Part shown: piece by piece, positions 37,177 to 47,169 of the stretch | How the letters are laid out: the number at the start of each line of letters is the position of its first letter | How positions within the stretch are numbered: the first letter of the stretch is position 1 | Assembly: GCF_001613465.1 (NCBI RefSeq) | Contig: NZ_BDCK01000020.1 | Coordinates: 62,001 to 126,000, forward strand | Source of the DNA: Nocardia niwae NBRC 108934 = DSM 45340 | GTDB taxonomy: Bacteria; Actinomycetota; Actinomycetes; Mycobacteriales; Mycobacteriaceae | DNA: 64,000 bases | Direction: 5' to 3' | Notes under the pieces: model-generated | What the model was told of the DNA's origin: nothing | The model's input: only the letters and a program-made list of their open reading frames with translations | Database searches by the model: none | Program-made: the position numbers and the translations under genes

Positions 37177-39120
37177 GTGTGTGGACTGCTCGGATTCCTG
37201 GCATCTGACGAGGCGGCACCTGGCACGGTGGAGCAGGTCTACGAGGCCTTGCACTGCGTACGTCACCGCGGCCCGGACGAGCGCGGCACCTGGCACGACG
37301 ACCAGGTGATCTTCGGGTTCAACCGCCTGTCGATCATCGACATCGAGCACTCCCACCAGCCGCTGCGCTGGGGCCCGCCCGAGCAGCCCGACCGCTACGC
37401 GCTCACCTTCAACGGTGAGATCTACAACTACCTCGAGCTGCGCGCGGAGCTCGCCGAGGCGCACGCCGCCGAGTTCCCGGACGGCAAGATCTTCCACACC
37501 GAGGGCGACAGCGAGGCCATCGTCGCGGCGTTCCACTATTGGGGGCCGGAGGCGGTGCGCCGGCTGCGCGGCATGTTCGCCTTCGCGATCTGGGACACCG
37601 AGACCAAGGAGCTGTTCCTCGCCCGCGACCCGTTCGGCATCAAGCCGCTGTTCCTGGCCACCGGGCCGGGCGGCACCGCGTTCGGCAGCGAGAAGAAGAG
37701 CCTGCTGGAGCTGCTGCCCGCGCTGGAGCTGAGCGACGCGCTGGACCCTCGGGCGCTGGAGCACTACACGGTGCTGCAGTACGTGCCGGAGCCGGAGACG
37801 CTGCACAAGGACGTGCGCAGGCTGGAATCGGGCAGTTACGCCACCGTGCGGCCCGGGGCGGCTCCGGCCGTCACCCGGTACTTCACCCCGAAGTTCCCGG
37901 TGCGCCCGTTCACGCCCGGCTCGGCCACCGCGCGCTACCGGGAGATCGCCGCGGCGCTCGAGGATTCCGTCGCCAAGCACATGCGCGCCGACGTGACGGT
38001 CGGCTCCTTCCTGTCCGGCGGCATCGACTCCACCGCGGTAGCCGCGCTGGCCATGCGGCACAACCCGAAGCTGATCACGTTCACCACCGGGTTCGAGCGC
38101 GAGGGCTACTCGGAGGTGGACGTGGCCGCCGAGAGCGCCGAGGCGATCGGCGCGCGGCACGTGGTGAAGGTCGTCTCCCCCGCCGAGTTCGCCGCGGCGA
38201 TCCCGGAGATCGTCTGGTACCTCGACGACCCGGTGGCCGATCCCGCCCTGGTCCCGCTGTACTTCGTCGCCAAGGAGGCGCGCAAGCACGTCAAGGTGGT
38301 GCTTTCGGGCGAGGGCGCCGACGAGCTGTTCGGCGGGTACACCATCTATCGCGAGCCGCTGTCGCTGAAGCCGTTCGAGAAGCTGCCCCGCGGTCTGCGC
38401 AGGCTGGCGGGCAAGCTGTCGGACCGGATTCCGGACGGCACGCGGGGCAAGAGCCTGCTGCACCGCGGCTCGCTCACCCTGGAGGAGCGCTACTACGGCA
38501 ACGCGCGCAGCTTCAACGACGCACAGCTGCGCGCCGTGCTGCGCGAGTTCCGGCCGGAGTGGACCCACCAGGACGTCACCGCGCCGCTGTACGCGCAGTC
38601 GCGCGGCTGGGACCCGGTGGCCCGGATGCAGCATCTGGACCTGTTCACCTGGCTGCGCGGGGACATCCTGGTCAAGGCCGACAAGATGACCATGGCCAAC
38701 TCCCTGGAACTGCGCGTGCCGTTCCTGGACGCCGAGGTCCTGAAGGCGGCCGAGGGGCTGCCGTTCGACCAGAAGATCACCAAGGAGACCACGAAGTACG
38801 CGCTGCGCCAGGCGCTGGAGGGCATCGTGCCGCCGCACGTGCTGCACCGCGCCAAGCTCGGCTTCCCGGTCCCGCTGCGGCACTGGCTGCGCGGCACCGA
38901 GCTCTACGACTGGGCGCAGCAGCAGGTCGCCGAGTCGCAGACCGATCACCTGCTGAACAAAGCCGCGATCAGCGAAATGCTGGTCGCCCACCGCGCCGGA
39001 ACCGCCGACCACAGTCGCAGGCTGTGGACCTTGCTGGTGTTCATGGTGTGGCACGGCATCTTCGTCGAAGACCGGATCAAGCCGGAGATCCAAGAACCCA
39101 CGTATCCGGTTTCGCTGTAG
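37177..39120 (+). CDS. asnB: Glutamine-hydrolysing asparagine synthetase
   Basis: A 647-residue AsnB. The initiator is the GTG at 37177, so that Cys2 (M-C-G-L-L-G-F) is the free N-terminal nucleophile of the class II amidotransferase domain, with RHRGPDERG and NGEIYNY in the same domain. The synthetase domain has the ATP pyrophosphatase loop SGGIDS at residues 280-285 and the block SGEGADELFGGY. It makes asparagine, or possibly amidates another carboxylate: in mycobacteria the orthologue AsnB/LtsA amidates meso-diaminopimelate in peptidoglycan, and LtsA of corynebacteria gives lysozyme resistance. Position next to ctaC matches that gene (Rv2201). It ends at a 36-bp palindromic terminator. Confidence 0.93.
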   Translation: MCGLLGFLASDEAAPGTVEQVYEALHCVRHRGPDERGTWHDDQVIFGFNRLSIIDIEHSHQPLRWGPPEQPDRYALTFNGEIYNYLELRAELAEAHAAEFPDGKIFHTEGDSEAIVAAFHYWGPEAVRRLRGMFAFAIWDTETKELFLARDPFGIKPLFLATGPGGTAFGSEKKSLLELLPALELSDALDPRALEHYTVLQYVPEPETLHKDVRRLESGSYATVRPGAAPAVTRYFTPKFPVRPFTPGSATARYREIAAALEDSVAKHMRADVTVGSFLSGGIDSTAVAALAMRHNPKLITFTTGFEREGYSEVDVAAESAEAIGARHVVKVVSPAEFAAAIPEIVWYLDDPVADPALVPLYFVAKEARKHVKVVLSGEGADELFGGYTIYREPLSLKPFEKLPRGLRRLAGKLSDRIPDGTRGKSLLHRGSLTLEERYYGNARSFNDAQLRAVLREFRPEWTHQDVTAPLYAQSRGWDPVARMQHLDLFTWLRGDILVKADKMTMANSLELRVPFLDAEVLKAAEGLPFDQKITKETTKYALRQALEGIVPPHVLHRAKLGFPVPLRHWLRGTELYDWAQQQVAESQTDHLLNKAAISEMLVAHRAGTADHSRRLWTLLVFMVWHGIFVEDRIKPEIQEPTYPVSL

Positions 39121-39132
39121 GGGCGGGAACAA

Positions 39133-39168
39133 CGAAAGGCGCGCACCCCGCGGGGTGCGCGCCTTTCG
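39133..39168. terminator. 36-bp perfect palindrome between asnB and adoK
   Basis: CGAAAGGCGCGCACCCCG at 39133-39150 is followed directly by its exact reverse complement to 39168. It sits between two convergent stops (12 bp and 9 bp away), with short A and T runs at the two sides. It is a textbook bidirectional intrinsic terminator. Confidence 0.88.
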
Positions 39169-39177
39169 TCACGGCGA

Positions 39178-40320
<1,143 letters not shown>

Positions 40321-40378
40321 TTACCCATGTCCTCGCGAGATCGGTCGTCGCGTGTCGTGCGCTCGCCGGGCTGCTACC

Positions 40379-40729
40379 TCAGTTGAAGGAGTCGCCGCAG
40401 GCGCAGGAGCCGGTGGCGTTCGGGTTGTCGATGGTGAAACCCTGCTTCTCGATGGTGTCGACGAAGTCGATCGAGGCGCCCTGCACGTACGGCGCGCTCA
40501 TCCGGTCGACGGCCAGCGTGACGCCACCGAAGTCGACGGTCAGGTCGCCGTCGAGCGAGCGGTCGTCGAAGAACAGCTGGTAGCGCAGGCCGGCACAACC
40601 ACCCGGCTGCACCGCGATCCGCAGCGCCAGGTCGTCGCGACCTTCCTGGTCCAGCAGGGCCTTCGCCTTCGCGGCGGCGGCGTCGGTCAGAGTCACACCG
40701 TGGGTGGCGGTCTCGTTCTGCACAGTCAT
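40379..40729 (-). CDS. A-type iron-sulfur carrier (HesB/ErpA family)
   Basis: A 116-residue A-type carrier that delivers Fe-S clusters to target proteins. The three ligand cysteines are C45 in PGGCAGLRY and C109/C111 in GSCACGDSF. GAGGAGAG lies just upstream of the ATG at 40729, a strong ribosome site. The mycobacterial counterpart is Rv2204c, in the same place near ctaC. It may serve the respiratory and lipoate synthase clusters encoded in this window, but that is inference. Confidence 0.93.
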   Translation of the reverse strand: MTVQNETATHGVTLTDAAAAKAKALLDQEGRDDLALRIAVQPGGCAGLRYQLFFDDRSLDGDLTVDFGGVTLAVDRMSAPYVQGASIDFVDTIEKQGFTIDNPNATGSCACGDSFN

Positions 40730-40926
40730 GAACTCTCCTCGAGGAACCTTGGTCGACCCGTGAACAGCGCACGGGTCGTGTCGGTAAACACCACTCGGCA
40801 GGCTGCTTATTCCTCCATCTTGCCACCAGCCGATCCGTGGGGGCGCGCAACCTCCGTGACCCCGCACACTCCCGGCGAATCGGACCGCATTTCTCGCCGC
40901 GCAACCCATCGAATAGCCTGGTCGGT

Positions 40927-41598
40927 GTGAAGTTGTTCCGGCGCGGCGAGTCCAGCAGCACCGACGCGACCGCCGAATCGACGGTGGTCACGGACGGTGA
41001 CTCGGCCGCGGGCACCACCCGCAGCACGGCCACGGCCACCGCGGGCAAGGGCCGTCCCACTCCGAAACGCCGTGACGCCCAAGGCAAACGGCGCGGCCCG
41101 GTAGCGCCCGCTCCGCTCACCGCGAAGGAGGCCCGCGCCCGGCGCAAGGCCGCGCGGGGCAGCAGGGAGGAGCGCAAGGCCGCGGCCGCCCGGCGGCGCG
41201 AGGCCGCCGCCGATCGCCGCGAGCGCATGCTCGCGGGCGAAGACAAGTACCTGCCACAGCGTGACCAGGGTCCGGTCCGGGCGTTCGTCCGCGACATCGT
41301 CGACGCGCGGCGCAATCTGGTCGGCCTCTTCATGCCGATGGCGCTGGTGCTGATCCTGTCGATGTTCGTCGCGCCCGCCCTGCAGACCATCGTCACCCTG
41401 GCCATGCTGGTGATGATGCTGTTCATGGCCGTCGAGGGCTTCCTGCTCGGCCGGGTCGTGAACAACCGGGTCAGGGAGCGTTTCCCGGAGACCACCGACA
41501 TCGGCTACCGGCTCGGCTGGTACGCCTTCGTCCGCGCCTCCCAGATCCGCAAGATGCGCGCCCCCAAGCCGCGCGTCAGCCCGGGCGACGCTGTGTAG
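40927..41598 (+). CDS. DUF3043 membrane protein (Rv2206-like)
   Basis: A 223-residue protein with a long charged N-terminal region (Arg/Lys/Ala-rich helix, TPKRRDAQGKRRGP and REERKAAAARRREAA) and two adjacent membrane helices (about residues 136-178). The C-terminal block FPETTDIGYRLGWYAFVRASQ is diagnostic of DUF3043. Function unknown; conserved next to cobT in mycobacteria. The GTG at 40927 gives the usual start MKLF. Its TAG stop is the first base of the dispersed repeat copy B, so that repeat probably also ends the transcript. Confidence 0.9.
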   Translation: MKLFRRGESSSTDATAESTVVTDGDSAAGTTRSTATATAGKGRPTPKRRDAQGKRRGPVAPAPLTAKEARARRKAARGSREERKAAAARRREAAADRRERMLAGEDKYLPQRDQGPVRAFVRDIVDARRNLVGLFMPMALVLILSMFVAPALQTIVTLAMLVMMLFMAVEGFLLGRVVNNRVRERFPETTDIGYRLGWYAFVRASQIRKMRAPKPRVSPGDAV

Positions 41599-41719
41599 TT
41601 CGGCCGCGCCTTCGGCGCGGCGGGTTCGCGGCCCCCTTATGGCTCGCGTGTGCGCGGCCGGGCCGCGAACGGCGCATGCTCGGTCTCGCTTCGCTCGAAA
41701 CCGCGAGTTGAGGTGCGCT
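41598..41719 (-). repeat. Dispersed palindromic repeat, copy B (inverted)
   Basis: Reverse complement of copy A at 20537-20665 over about 120 bp. It keeps the hairpin GCCGCGCC-TTC-GGCGCGGC (41603-41621) and the arms GTTCGCGGCC and GGCCGCGAAC, with the motif GACCGAGCATGCGCCGTTCG on its minus strand. The inner palindrome is shortened here (GGCTCGCGTGTGCGC without the second half). It begins at the stop codon of the DUF3043 gene. Confidence 0.85.
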
Positions 41720-41820
41720 GAGCGCGTTAGTGCCGCAGGTCGTCACACGGATGTTCACGGGTTGTGGTGACTCTCTGTCGACTGTGCCCGGTCGCCGCTT
41801 CCTCCATCGTCGCGTGCGCG

Positions 41821-41898
41821 GCGGCCACGCACACGCGAGCTGGGCCGCGAACGGCGGGTGTTCGCTTCGCTTGAAACCGGGGGTCGAGCTGGTGTGCG
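41821..41898 (-). repeat. Dispersed repeat, degenerate copy C
   Basis: Shares GGGCCGCGAACGGCG, GCTTCGCTTGAAACC and the flanking CGCACACGCGAG with copy B in the same orientation, with small gaps. It lacks the GAA/TTC-loop hairpin. It lies 102 bp after copy B in a 461-bp gene-free stretch (41599-42059), in which I see nothing else. Confidence 0.6.
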
Positions 41899-42059
41899 TC
41901 TGAAACCCGGGAGGTGCGGTTTCCAGCCTTCGCCTGGTGAGACCAGCTGCTCCTGGCCGGCTGCACCGTGCTCGATGTGGGCGTGGTGTTCGGATGCCGC
42001 GTGCGCTCGGCCGGGCTCCGCGCGGCTTCCGCGATGAGCGCGGCTCGGTGGCCGGTCGG

Positions 42060-42245
42060 TCAGCGGTGGTGGGAGTTGCGGCCGAGCATTGCCGTCAGCT
42101 CGGAGTGCAGCCGCTCAGCGTCGCGGTCGACCACATTCGAGGAGCCCGCGCGGGCTGTGCCGCGGGCGAGGACTGTGGCGAAAGCCACGACGACCGCCAG
42201 GGTGATGAGGAAAGTAGCCATGGCAGTAATTTTTCGTCCAATCAT
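42060..42245 (-). CDS. Small single-pass membrane protein
   Basis: A 61-residue protein (or 53 from the ATG at 42221) with a basic N-terminus, one membrane helix (ATFLITLAVVVAFATVLA) and a hydrophilic tail with EERLHSE-like helical character (DRDAERLHSELTAMLG). It is unknown to me. It is divergent from the GlxA-type regulator gene by about 60 bp, the classical arrangement for a regulated neighbour. The ribosome site is weak for either start. The AT-rich stretch at 42225-42300 could hold both promoters. Confidence 0.5.
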   Translation of the reverse strand: MIGRKITAMATFLITLAVVVAFATVLARGTARAGSSNVVDRDAERLHSELTAMLGRNSHHR

Positions 42246-42306
42246 TTACCGCCGAAAGTGGCGGTACTGACATAGTTCGTAAAAATTCGGCCACTAGACT
42301 GGTGAC

Positions 42307-43275
42307 ATGCTGTCGAAGGTCGCCGTGGTGCTGTCCGAACGCATGGCCATGTTCGAATTCGGTGTCGTATGTGAGGTTTTCGGTCTCGACCGCACGGCCG
42401 ACGGGCTGCCCGGCTTCGATTTCCGGGTATGCGGCGCGGAGCCGGGCGTTCCGCTGCGCTCGACCAGCCCCGGGATCACGATCACACCGGAATACGACCT
42501 CGCGGAACTCGCGTCGGCCGATCTGGTTGCCATCCCCGCCGCCGCGGCCGACCAGGGATTCGACCCGCGGGTCGTCGCGGCCGTGCGCGACGCGGCGGCC
42601 GCCGGAGCGACCGTGCTCACCGTGTGTTCCGGGGCTTTTCTGGCGGGGGCGGCCGGGCTGCTGGACGGCCGCAAATGCACCACGCACTGGCGCCATGTGG
42701 AGGCGCTCGCCGCCGCGTATCCCGCGGCCACTGTCGATCCGGACGTGCTGTTCGTCGACGAGGGCGACCTGATCACCAGCGCGGGCACCGCCGCGGGCAT
42801 CGACGCCTGCCTGCACCTGGTGCGGCGTGAACTCGGCAGTGGCGTGGCCAACGCGATCGCGCGGCGCATGGTGGTCCCTCCGCAGCGCGACGGCGGGCAG
42901 CGCCAGTTCATCGAACGCCCGGTCGCCGCCTGCACCTCCGACAGCCTCATCCCCACCTTGGAGTGGATGAACGAGCACCTCGACCTGCCGCACACGGTCG
43001 AAGACCTGGCCACCCGCGCCAACATGTCCACCCGCACCTTCGCGCGCCGCTTCGCCGCCGAGACCGGAACCACCCCGGTGAAATGGCTCACCAACCAGCG
43101 CGTGCTGCTGGCCAAGCAACTGCTCGAGGAATCCGACCTCGGCCTGGAACGCATCGCCGCCCGCTGCGGTTTCGGCTCCGGCGCCCTCCTGCGCCACCAC
43201 TTCCAGCGCCTGGTGGGCATCGCCCCAACCGAATATCGCCGCCGCTTCGGCCGCAGCCCGGAAGCAGCGGTCTGA
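42307..43275 (+). CDS. GlxA-type AraC-family transcriptional regulator
   Basis: A 322-residue regulator. Residues about 5-175 are a DJ-1/PfpI-like domain: VAVVLSERMAMFEFGVVCEVF at the start, and the nucleophile-elbow-like TVCSGAFLAGAAGLLDG followed by THWRHVEALAAAYP. The C-terminal 100 residues hold two AraC-type HTHs (TVEDLATRANMSTRTFARRF and LERIAARCGFGSGALLRHHF). The amidase-like domain usually acts as a ligand sensor. The likely target is the small divergent membrane protein gene or an unlinked operon. The ATG at 42307 follows an AT-rich promoter-like region. Confidence 0.92.
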   Translation: MLSKVAVVLSERMAMFEFGVVCEVFGLDRTADGLPGFDFRVCGAEPGVPLRSTSPGITITPEYDLAELASADLVAIPAAAADQGFDPRVVAAVRDAAAAGATVLTVCSGAFLAGAAGLLDGRKCTTHWRHVEALAAAYPAATVDPDVLFVDEGDLITSAGTAAGIDACLHLVRRELGSGVANAIARRMVVPPQRDGGQRQFIERPVAACTSDSLIPTLEWMNEHLDLPHTVEDLATRANMSTRTFARRFAAETGTTPVKWLTNQRVLLAKQLLEESDLGLERIAARCGFGSGALLRHHFQRLVGIAPTEYRRRFGRSPEAAV

Positions 43276-43406
43276 CCGTTCGCGAACCGCTGCATGTCAC
43301 GCGCACGCACCGCCAGGGCTGCTCGGCCTGCTCGCAGCGCGTCGCCGCCACCCGGAAGCACGCCGAGGCGGGGCACGACCAGGAGCACCCCTCGGGACCG
43401 CGATAG
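43272..43406 (+). CDS. Possible 44-residue CxxC peptide (CTG start)
   Basis: A short frame beginning with CTG that overlaps the regulator stop as CTGA, with GGAAG seven bases upstream. The peptide has one CxxC (QGCSACSQRVAATRKHAEAG) and a charged His-rich end (GHDQEHPSGPR). It looks more protein-like than the other frames but could be chance in this GC range. No function can be suggested. Low certainty. Confidence 0.25.
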   Translation: MTVREPLHVTRTHRQGCSACSQRVAATRKHAEAGHDQEHPSGPR

Positions 43407-43433
43407 CCGCTGTTCGGTTGGTAGCGTGCACCC

Positions 43434-43991
43434 GTGTCAGAAGCTCCCCTGTCCGCGGCGCCGCGGAGCACCCTCGTTCTCGGTGGCGCGCGGTCCGGGA
43501 AGTCGGCGTACGCGGAGGACATCGCGATCCGGTCGGGCGGCCCGGTGCGTTATCTCGCCACCGCGGTGCCCGACCCCGCCGACCATGATTTCGCCGAGCG
43601 GATCGCCGGGCACCGCAGTCGCCGCCCAGCGGGCTGGTCCACCGTCGAAAGCGCCGATCCGGCGGTAATCCTCACCGATCCCACGCCGACGCCCGTCTTG
43701 ACGCTGATCGACGACATCGGCACCTGGTTGACCGCTCGCATCGACGCGCGCGACGCATGGGACGCCCCGCGCGGCACGGTCTCCCCCGACACCGACGCGC
43801 TGGTCGCCGCCGTCGCCGCCTACTCCGGCGATCTCGTGATCGTCAGCCCGGAGGTGGGCATGGGCGTCATCCCGGCCACGCGCTCCGGCCACCTGTTCCG
43901 CGACGAGATCGGCACCCTCAACCAGCGACTGGCCCAGGTCTGCGACGAGGCTTTCCTCGTCGTCGCCGGGCTCCCGGTCCGCCTCAAATAG
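43434..43991 (+). CDS. cobU: Adenosylcobinamide kinase / guanylyltransferase
   Basis: A 185-residue bifunctional CobU-type enzyme that phosphorylates adenosylcobinamide and then attaches GMP, preparing for nucleotide-loop assembly. The P-loop GGARSGKS is at residues 17-24. Conserved VRYLATAVPDPADHDFAERI, TLIDDIGTWLTARI and VSPEVGMGVIPATRSGHLFRDEIG follow, ending with the family stretch LNQRLAQVCDEAFLVVAGLP. The start is the GTG at 43434. It precedes cobT and cobS on the same strand, but with a 326-bp gap to cobT. Confidence 0.93.
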   Translation: MSEAPLSAAPRSTLVLGGARSGKSAYAEDIAIRSGGPVRYLATAVPDPADHDFAERIAGHRSRRPAGWSTVESADPAVILTDPTPTPVLTLIDDIGTWLTARIDARDAWDAPRGTVSPDTDALVAAVAAYSGDLVIVSPEVGMGVIPATRSGHLFRDEIGTLNQRLAQVCDEAFLVVAGLPVRLK

Positions 43992-44317
43992 TTCGCGAGC
44001 AGCGTCGTCCGCAGCGGGTACCTGTGGCCCGGCCGACCAGTCCCCTCCCGGGCCGCAGCTCGCGTCTCACGAGGACGACACCGATTACCGGCATGTGGCG
44101 CCACGACGACCGACCCGGCCCTGCTCCCCTATCGCGTGGCACGCGGCGACTTCGCCGCGGGCGGTAGGGCTTCCGTCGGCAGCCGGACGGCTCGGCGATG
44201 CCGCGGGCGCAGGCGAACCGGTGCGGTGAGATCAGGTCGCGGGCCCACGGCGGGAGGGGGCAATGGCAAGATTGGGCGGCGTAGCGGGCGGAATCGCCAT
44301 GACCGAAAGGCTCGATA
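43992..44317. other. Gap between cobU and cobT
   Basis: 326 bp without a gene I can support. I looked for a B12 box or cobalamin riboswitch because of the flanking genes and did not find one. GAAAGG at 44305-44310 is the cobT ribosome site. Nothing else to report. Confidence 0.5.
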
Positions 44318-45400
44318 GTGACGCACGGATTCGGACCGGTAGCGCCTCCGGACGCACAATCTCGTGCGGCGGCCGAGCAGCGGCAAGCGCAGCTGACCAA
44401 ACCCGCCGGCGCGCTGGGCCGTCTGGAGCACCTCGGCAACTGGGTGGCCGCCTGTCAGGGCACGTGCCCGCCCAAGCAGTTCGAGCGTGCGCGGGTCGTG
44501 GTGTTCGCCGGGGATCACGGCGTCGCGCGGCACGGGGTGTCGGCGTATCCGAGCGAGGTCACCGCGCAGATGGTCGCGAACTTCCTGGGTGGCGGCGCCG
44601 CGGTGAACGCCCTCGCGGCGGTGGCGGGCGCGACGGTACGGGTCGCGGACATCTCCGTCGACGCCGACACCGACCCGCAGGTGTCCAAGCACAAGGTGCG
44701 CCGCTCCAGCGGGGCAATCGACCGCGAGGACGCGCTCACCGCCGAGGAGGTCCGTGCGGCGATCGAGGCGGGCCGCGCCATCGCCGACGAGGAGATCGAT
44801 GCGGGCGCCGACCTGCTGATCGCGGGCGACATGGGCATCGGCAACACGACTCCGGCCACCGTGCTCGTCGCGAGCCTCACCAATACCGAACCGGTCGCCG
44901 CTGTCGGCCGCGGCACCGGCGTCGACGACGCGGGATGGATTCGCAAAGTCGCCGCGATCCGCGACGCGATGCGCCGGGCCCGGCCGGTGGTGAAGGATCC
45001 GGTCGAACTGCTCCGGGTCGCCGGTGGCGCCGACTTCGCCGCGATGGCCGCGTTCCTCGCCCAGGCCGCCGCTCGGCGCACGCCGGTCGTGCTCGACGGC
45101 GTCGTCGTCACGGCCGCGGCGATGGTCGCCGAAGACCTCGCCGCGGGCGCGAGCGCCTGGTGGCTGGCCGGTCACCGCTCCACCGAACCGGCACACGACC
45201 TCGCGCTGCGACACCTGGGCCTCGACCCCGTGATCGACCTGACCATGCGCCTCGGCGAAGGCTCCGGAGCGTTGACCGCCCTTCCCGTCCTCCGCGCGGC
45301 GGTGGCCACGCTCGCGGAGATGTCCACCTTCGCCGAAGCGGGCGTCAGCACCGCCGACGACCCCGAACCGGCGGACCCCGCCCCGAATCTGCGCAAGTGA
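44318..45400 (+). CDS. cobT: Nicotinate-nucleotide:dimethylbenzimidazole phosphoribosyltransferase
   Basis: A 360-residue CobT that makes alpha-ribazole phosphate, the lower ligand of cobalamin. Conserved blocks are [10 protein letters not shown] near the N-terminus, [33 protein letters not shown], and the end [19 protein letters not shown]. The glutamate that acts as general base in the family lies in the GEGSGA block. The GTG at 44318 has GAAAGG seven bases upstream. It is followed by cobS after 166 bp, same strand. The order DUF3043-cobT-cobS resembles Rv2206-Rv2208. Confidence 0.95.
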   Translation: MTHGFGPVAPPDAQSRAAAEQRQAQLTKPAGALGRLEHLGNWVAACQGTCPPKQFERARVVVFAGDHGVARHGVSAYPSEVTAQMVANFLGGGAAVNALAAVAGATVRVADISVDADTDPQVSKHKVRRSSGAIDREDALTAEEVRAAIEAGRAIADEEIDAGADLLIAGDMGIGNTTPATVLVASLTNTEPVAAVGRGTGVDDAGWIRKVAAIRDAMRRARPVVKDPVELLRVAGGADFAAMAAFLAQAAARRTPVVLDGVVVTAAAMVAEDLAAGASAWWLAGHRSTEPAHDLALRHLGLDPVIDLTMRLGEGSGALTALPVLRAAVATLAEMSTFAEAGVSTADDPEPADPAPNLRK

Positions 45401-45566
45401 AGTCCTCCCAGCCCTGCGGCGCCTTCCTCCCCCTGCCCACCGGTGGGCAGCCGATCCCCGCGGCTCCAGGCTCCGCGACACACCGGCCGACCGCCGGACC
45501 GCAGCCGGTCATCGACCGGATCTCCGGCACAACGCGCGCGATACCGCCCGGCGCACGAGGTCCGGT

Positions 45567-46322
45567 GTGAACGGCGTTCGGCTGGCGATTTCCTGGCTGA
45601 CCGTTCTGCCGGTGCGCGGCCCCGATGCCGTGAACCGCTCCGCGGCCGGACGCGCGATCCTGCTGGCGCCGCTGATCGGCGCGCTGCTCGGCGCGGGGGC
45701 CGCGGGCCTGCTCTGGGCACTGAGCCGGGCCGGGGCGAGCGCGGCGCTGGCCGGGTTGCTGGTGGTCGGCGCACTGGCATTGATCACCAGGGGTATGCAC
45801 CTGGACGGTCTGGCCGACACCTTGGACGGACTCGGCAGCTACGGGCCGCCGGAGCGGGCCAGACAGATCATGAAGAGCGGCGGGGCCGGACCGTTCGGTG
45901 TCGCGGGACTCGCCTTCACCATCGGGATACAAGCGTTCTCGTTCGCGGCCCTGGCCGAGTCGGGTAGGTGGCTCGCCGTCGCTCTCGCCGTGACGACCGG
46001 CCGGATCGCGGTGATCCTCGCCTGCCGGGGGATCCCCGCCGCGCCGGACACCGGTTTCGGCATTCTGGTCGCCGACACGCAGTCCTCCTTTGCCGCGGCC
46101 GCCTGGTCGGTGCTCGCGGTCGCCCTCGCCGTATTCGCCGTCCCGGGCCGTCCGTGGCTCGGCCCCGCCGCCGTGGCGCTCGGTCTGACCGTCTCGGCGA
46201 TCCTGGTCCGGCACTGCGCCCGCCGCTTCGGGGGGCTCTCCGGTGACGTCCTCGGCGCCGCGGTCGAGACCACCGTGGCGTTCACGGCGGCTGTGCTGTC
46301 CCTCGCCGTCCAGCCCGGCTGA
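45567..46322 (+). CDS. cobS: Adenosylcobinamide-GDP ribazoletransferase (cobalamin synthase)
   Basis: A 251-residue integral membrane protein with about six hydrophobic helices that joins adenosylcobinamide-GDP and alpha-ribazole, the last cobalamin step. The conserved magnesium-binding loop is MHLDGLADTLDGLG (residues about 78-91), and MKSGGAGPFGVAG follows. The start is the GTG at 45567 (MNGVRLAISWLTVLPV). CobU and CobT upstream supply both substrates. The 166-bp gap from cobT has no evident gene. Confidence 0.95.
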   Translation: MNGVRLAISWLTVLPVRGPDAVNRSAAGRAILLAPLIGALLGAGAAGLLWALSRAGASAALAGLLVVGALALITRGMHLDGLADTLDGLGSYGPPERARQIMKSGGAGPFGVAGLAFTIGIQAFSFAALAESGRWLAVALAVTTGRIAVILACRGIPAAPDTGFGILVADTQSSFAAAAWSVLAVALAVFAVPGRPWLGPAAVALGLTVSAILVRHCARRFGGLSGDVLGAAVETTVAFTAAVLSLAVQPG

Positions 46323-46454
46323 CCGTCGGCAGTCCAGGTCCGGCCCGCCGATTCGACCAGTGATCCCGGCCGGATGGAGGCGAGAGTCTGAGTCACTGGA
46401 ATTTTTCCGGCCGTGACGCGCGGGTCGTCTGGGTCGGGCAATAAGGTGGGCGGT

Positions 46455-47168
46455 ATGTCTTCTGAGCGCCTGTACTTTCGCCAGCTGTTGTCGGGACGCG
46501 ACTACGCCGTGGGCGATCCGATCGCGACGCAGATGCGCAACTTCGCGTATCTGATCGGCGATCGGGAAACAGGCGAGTGCGTGGTGATCGATCCGGCTTA
46601 CGCGGCGGGGGATCTGGTGGACATCGCCGAGGGTGACGGCCTGCGCCTGCGCGGCGTGCTCGCCACCCATCATCACCCCGATCACGTGGGCGGCACGATG
46701 CTCGGCTTCACCCTGCGCGGAGTCCGCGAACTGCTCGAAAAGACAAGCGTTCCAGTGCATGTCAACGCCACTGAGCTGCCCTGGGTGGCCAACGTGACCG
46801 GCATCGCGGAGAGCGAGCTGACCGGTCACGAGCACGGCGACAAGGTCACCGTCGGAGCCTTCGAGATCGAGTTACTACACACGCCCGGTCACACCCCGGG
46901 CAGCCAATGCTTTCTGTTCGACAACCGCCTGATCGCCGGCGATACGTTGTTCGTCGACGGCTGCGGCCGCACCGACTTCCCCGGCGGCGATTCGGACGAA
47001 ATGTTCCGCAGCCTGCGCTACCTGGCCGGACTTCCCGGCGACCCGGTCGTGTACCCGGGCCACTGGTATTCGCAGGAACCCAACGCCGCGCTGTCCACTG
47101 TCCGGGACAAGAACTACGTCATGCGTCCGACGACGCTGGAACAGTGGCACATGCTCATGCCGGGCTGA
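46455..47168 (+). CDS. Metallo-beta-lactamase-fold hydrolase (glyoxalase II-like)
   Basis: A 237-residue MBL-fold protein. The metal motif THHHPDHVGG (H-x-H-x-D-H), a second His in HTPGHTPGSQCFLF, the bridging Asp in IAGDTLFVDGCGRTDFPGG, and the final VVYPGHW are all in place. The FPGGDSDEMFRSL stretch resembles persulfide dioxygenase and glyoxalase II members. Substrate unknown; a thioester or persulfide is likely. AAGGTGG precedes the ATG. Its stop is 1 bp from the convergent ilvE stop. Confidence 0.85.
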   Translation: MSSERLYFRQLLSGRDYAVGDPIATQMRNFAYLIGDRETGECVVIDPAYAAGDLVDIAEGDGLRLRGVLATHHHPDHVGGTMLGFTLRGVRELLEKTSVPVHVNATELPWVANVTGIAESELTGHEHGDKVTVGAFEIELLHTPGHTPGSQCFLFDNRLIAGDTLFVDGCGRTDFPGGDSDEMFRSLRYLAGLPGDPVVYPGHWYSQEPNAALSTVRDKNYVMRPTTLEQWHMLMPG

Positions 47169-47169
47169 G

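Noticed and set aside
43992..44317. Cobalamin riboswitch between cobU and cobT
   Set aside because: No B12 box or conserved cobalamin-aptamer core was seen.
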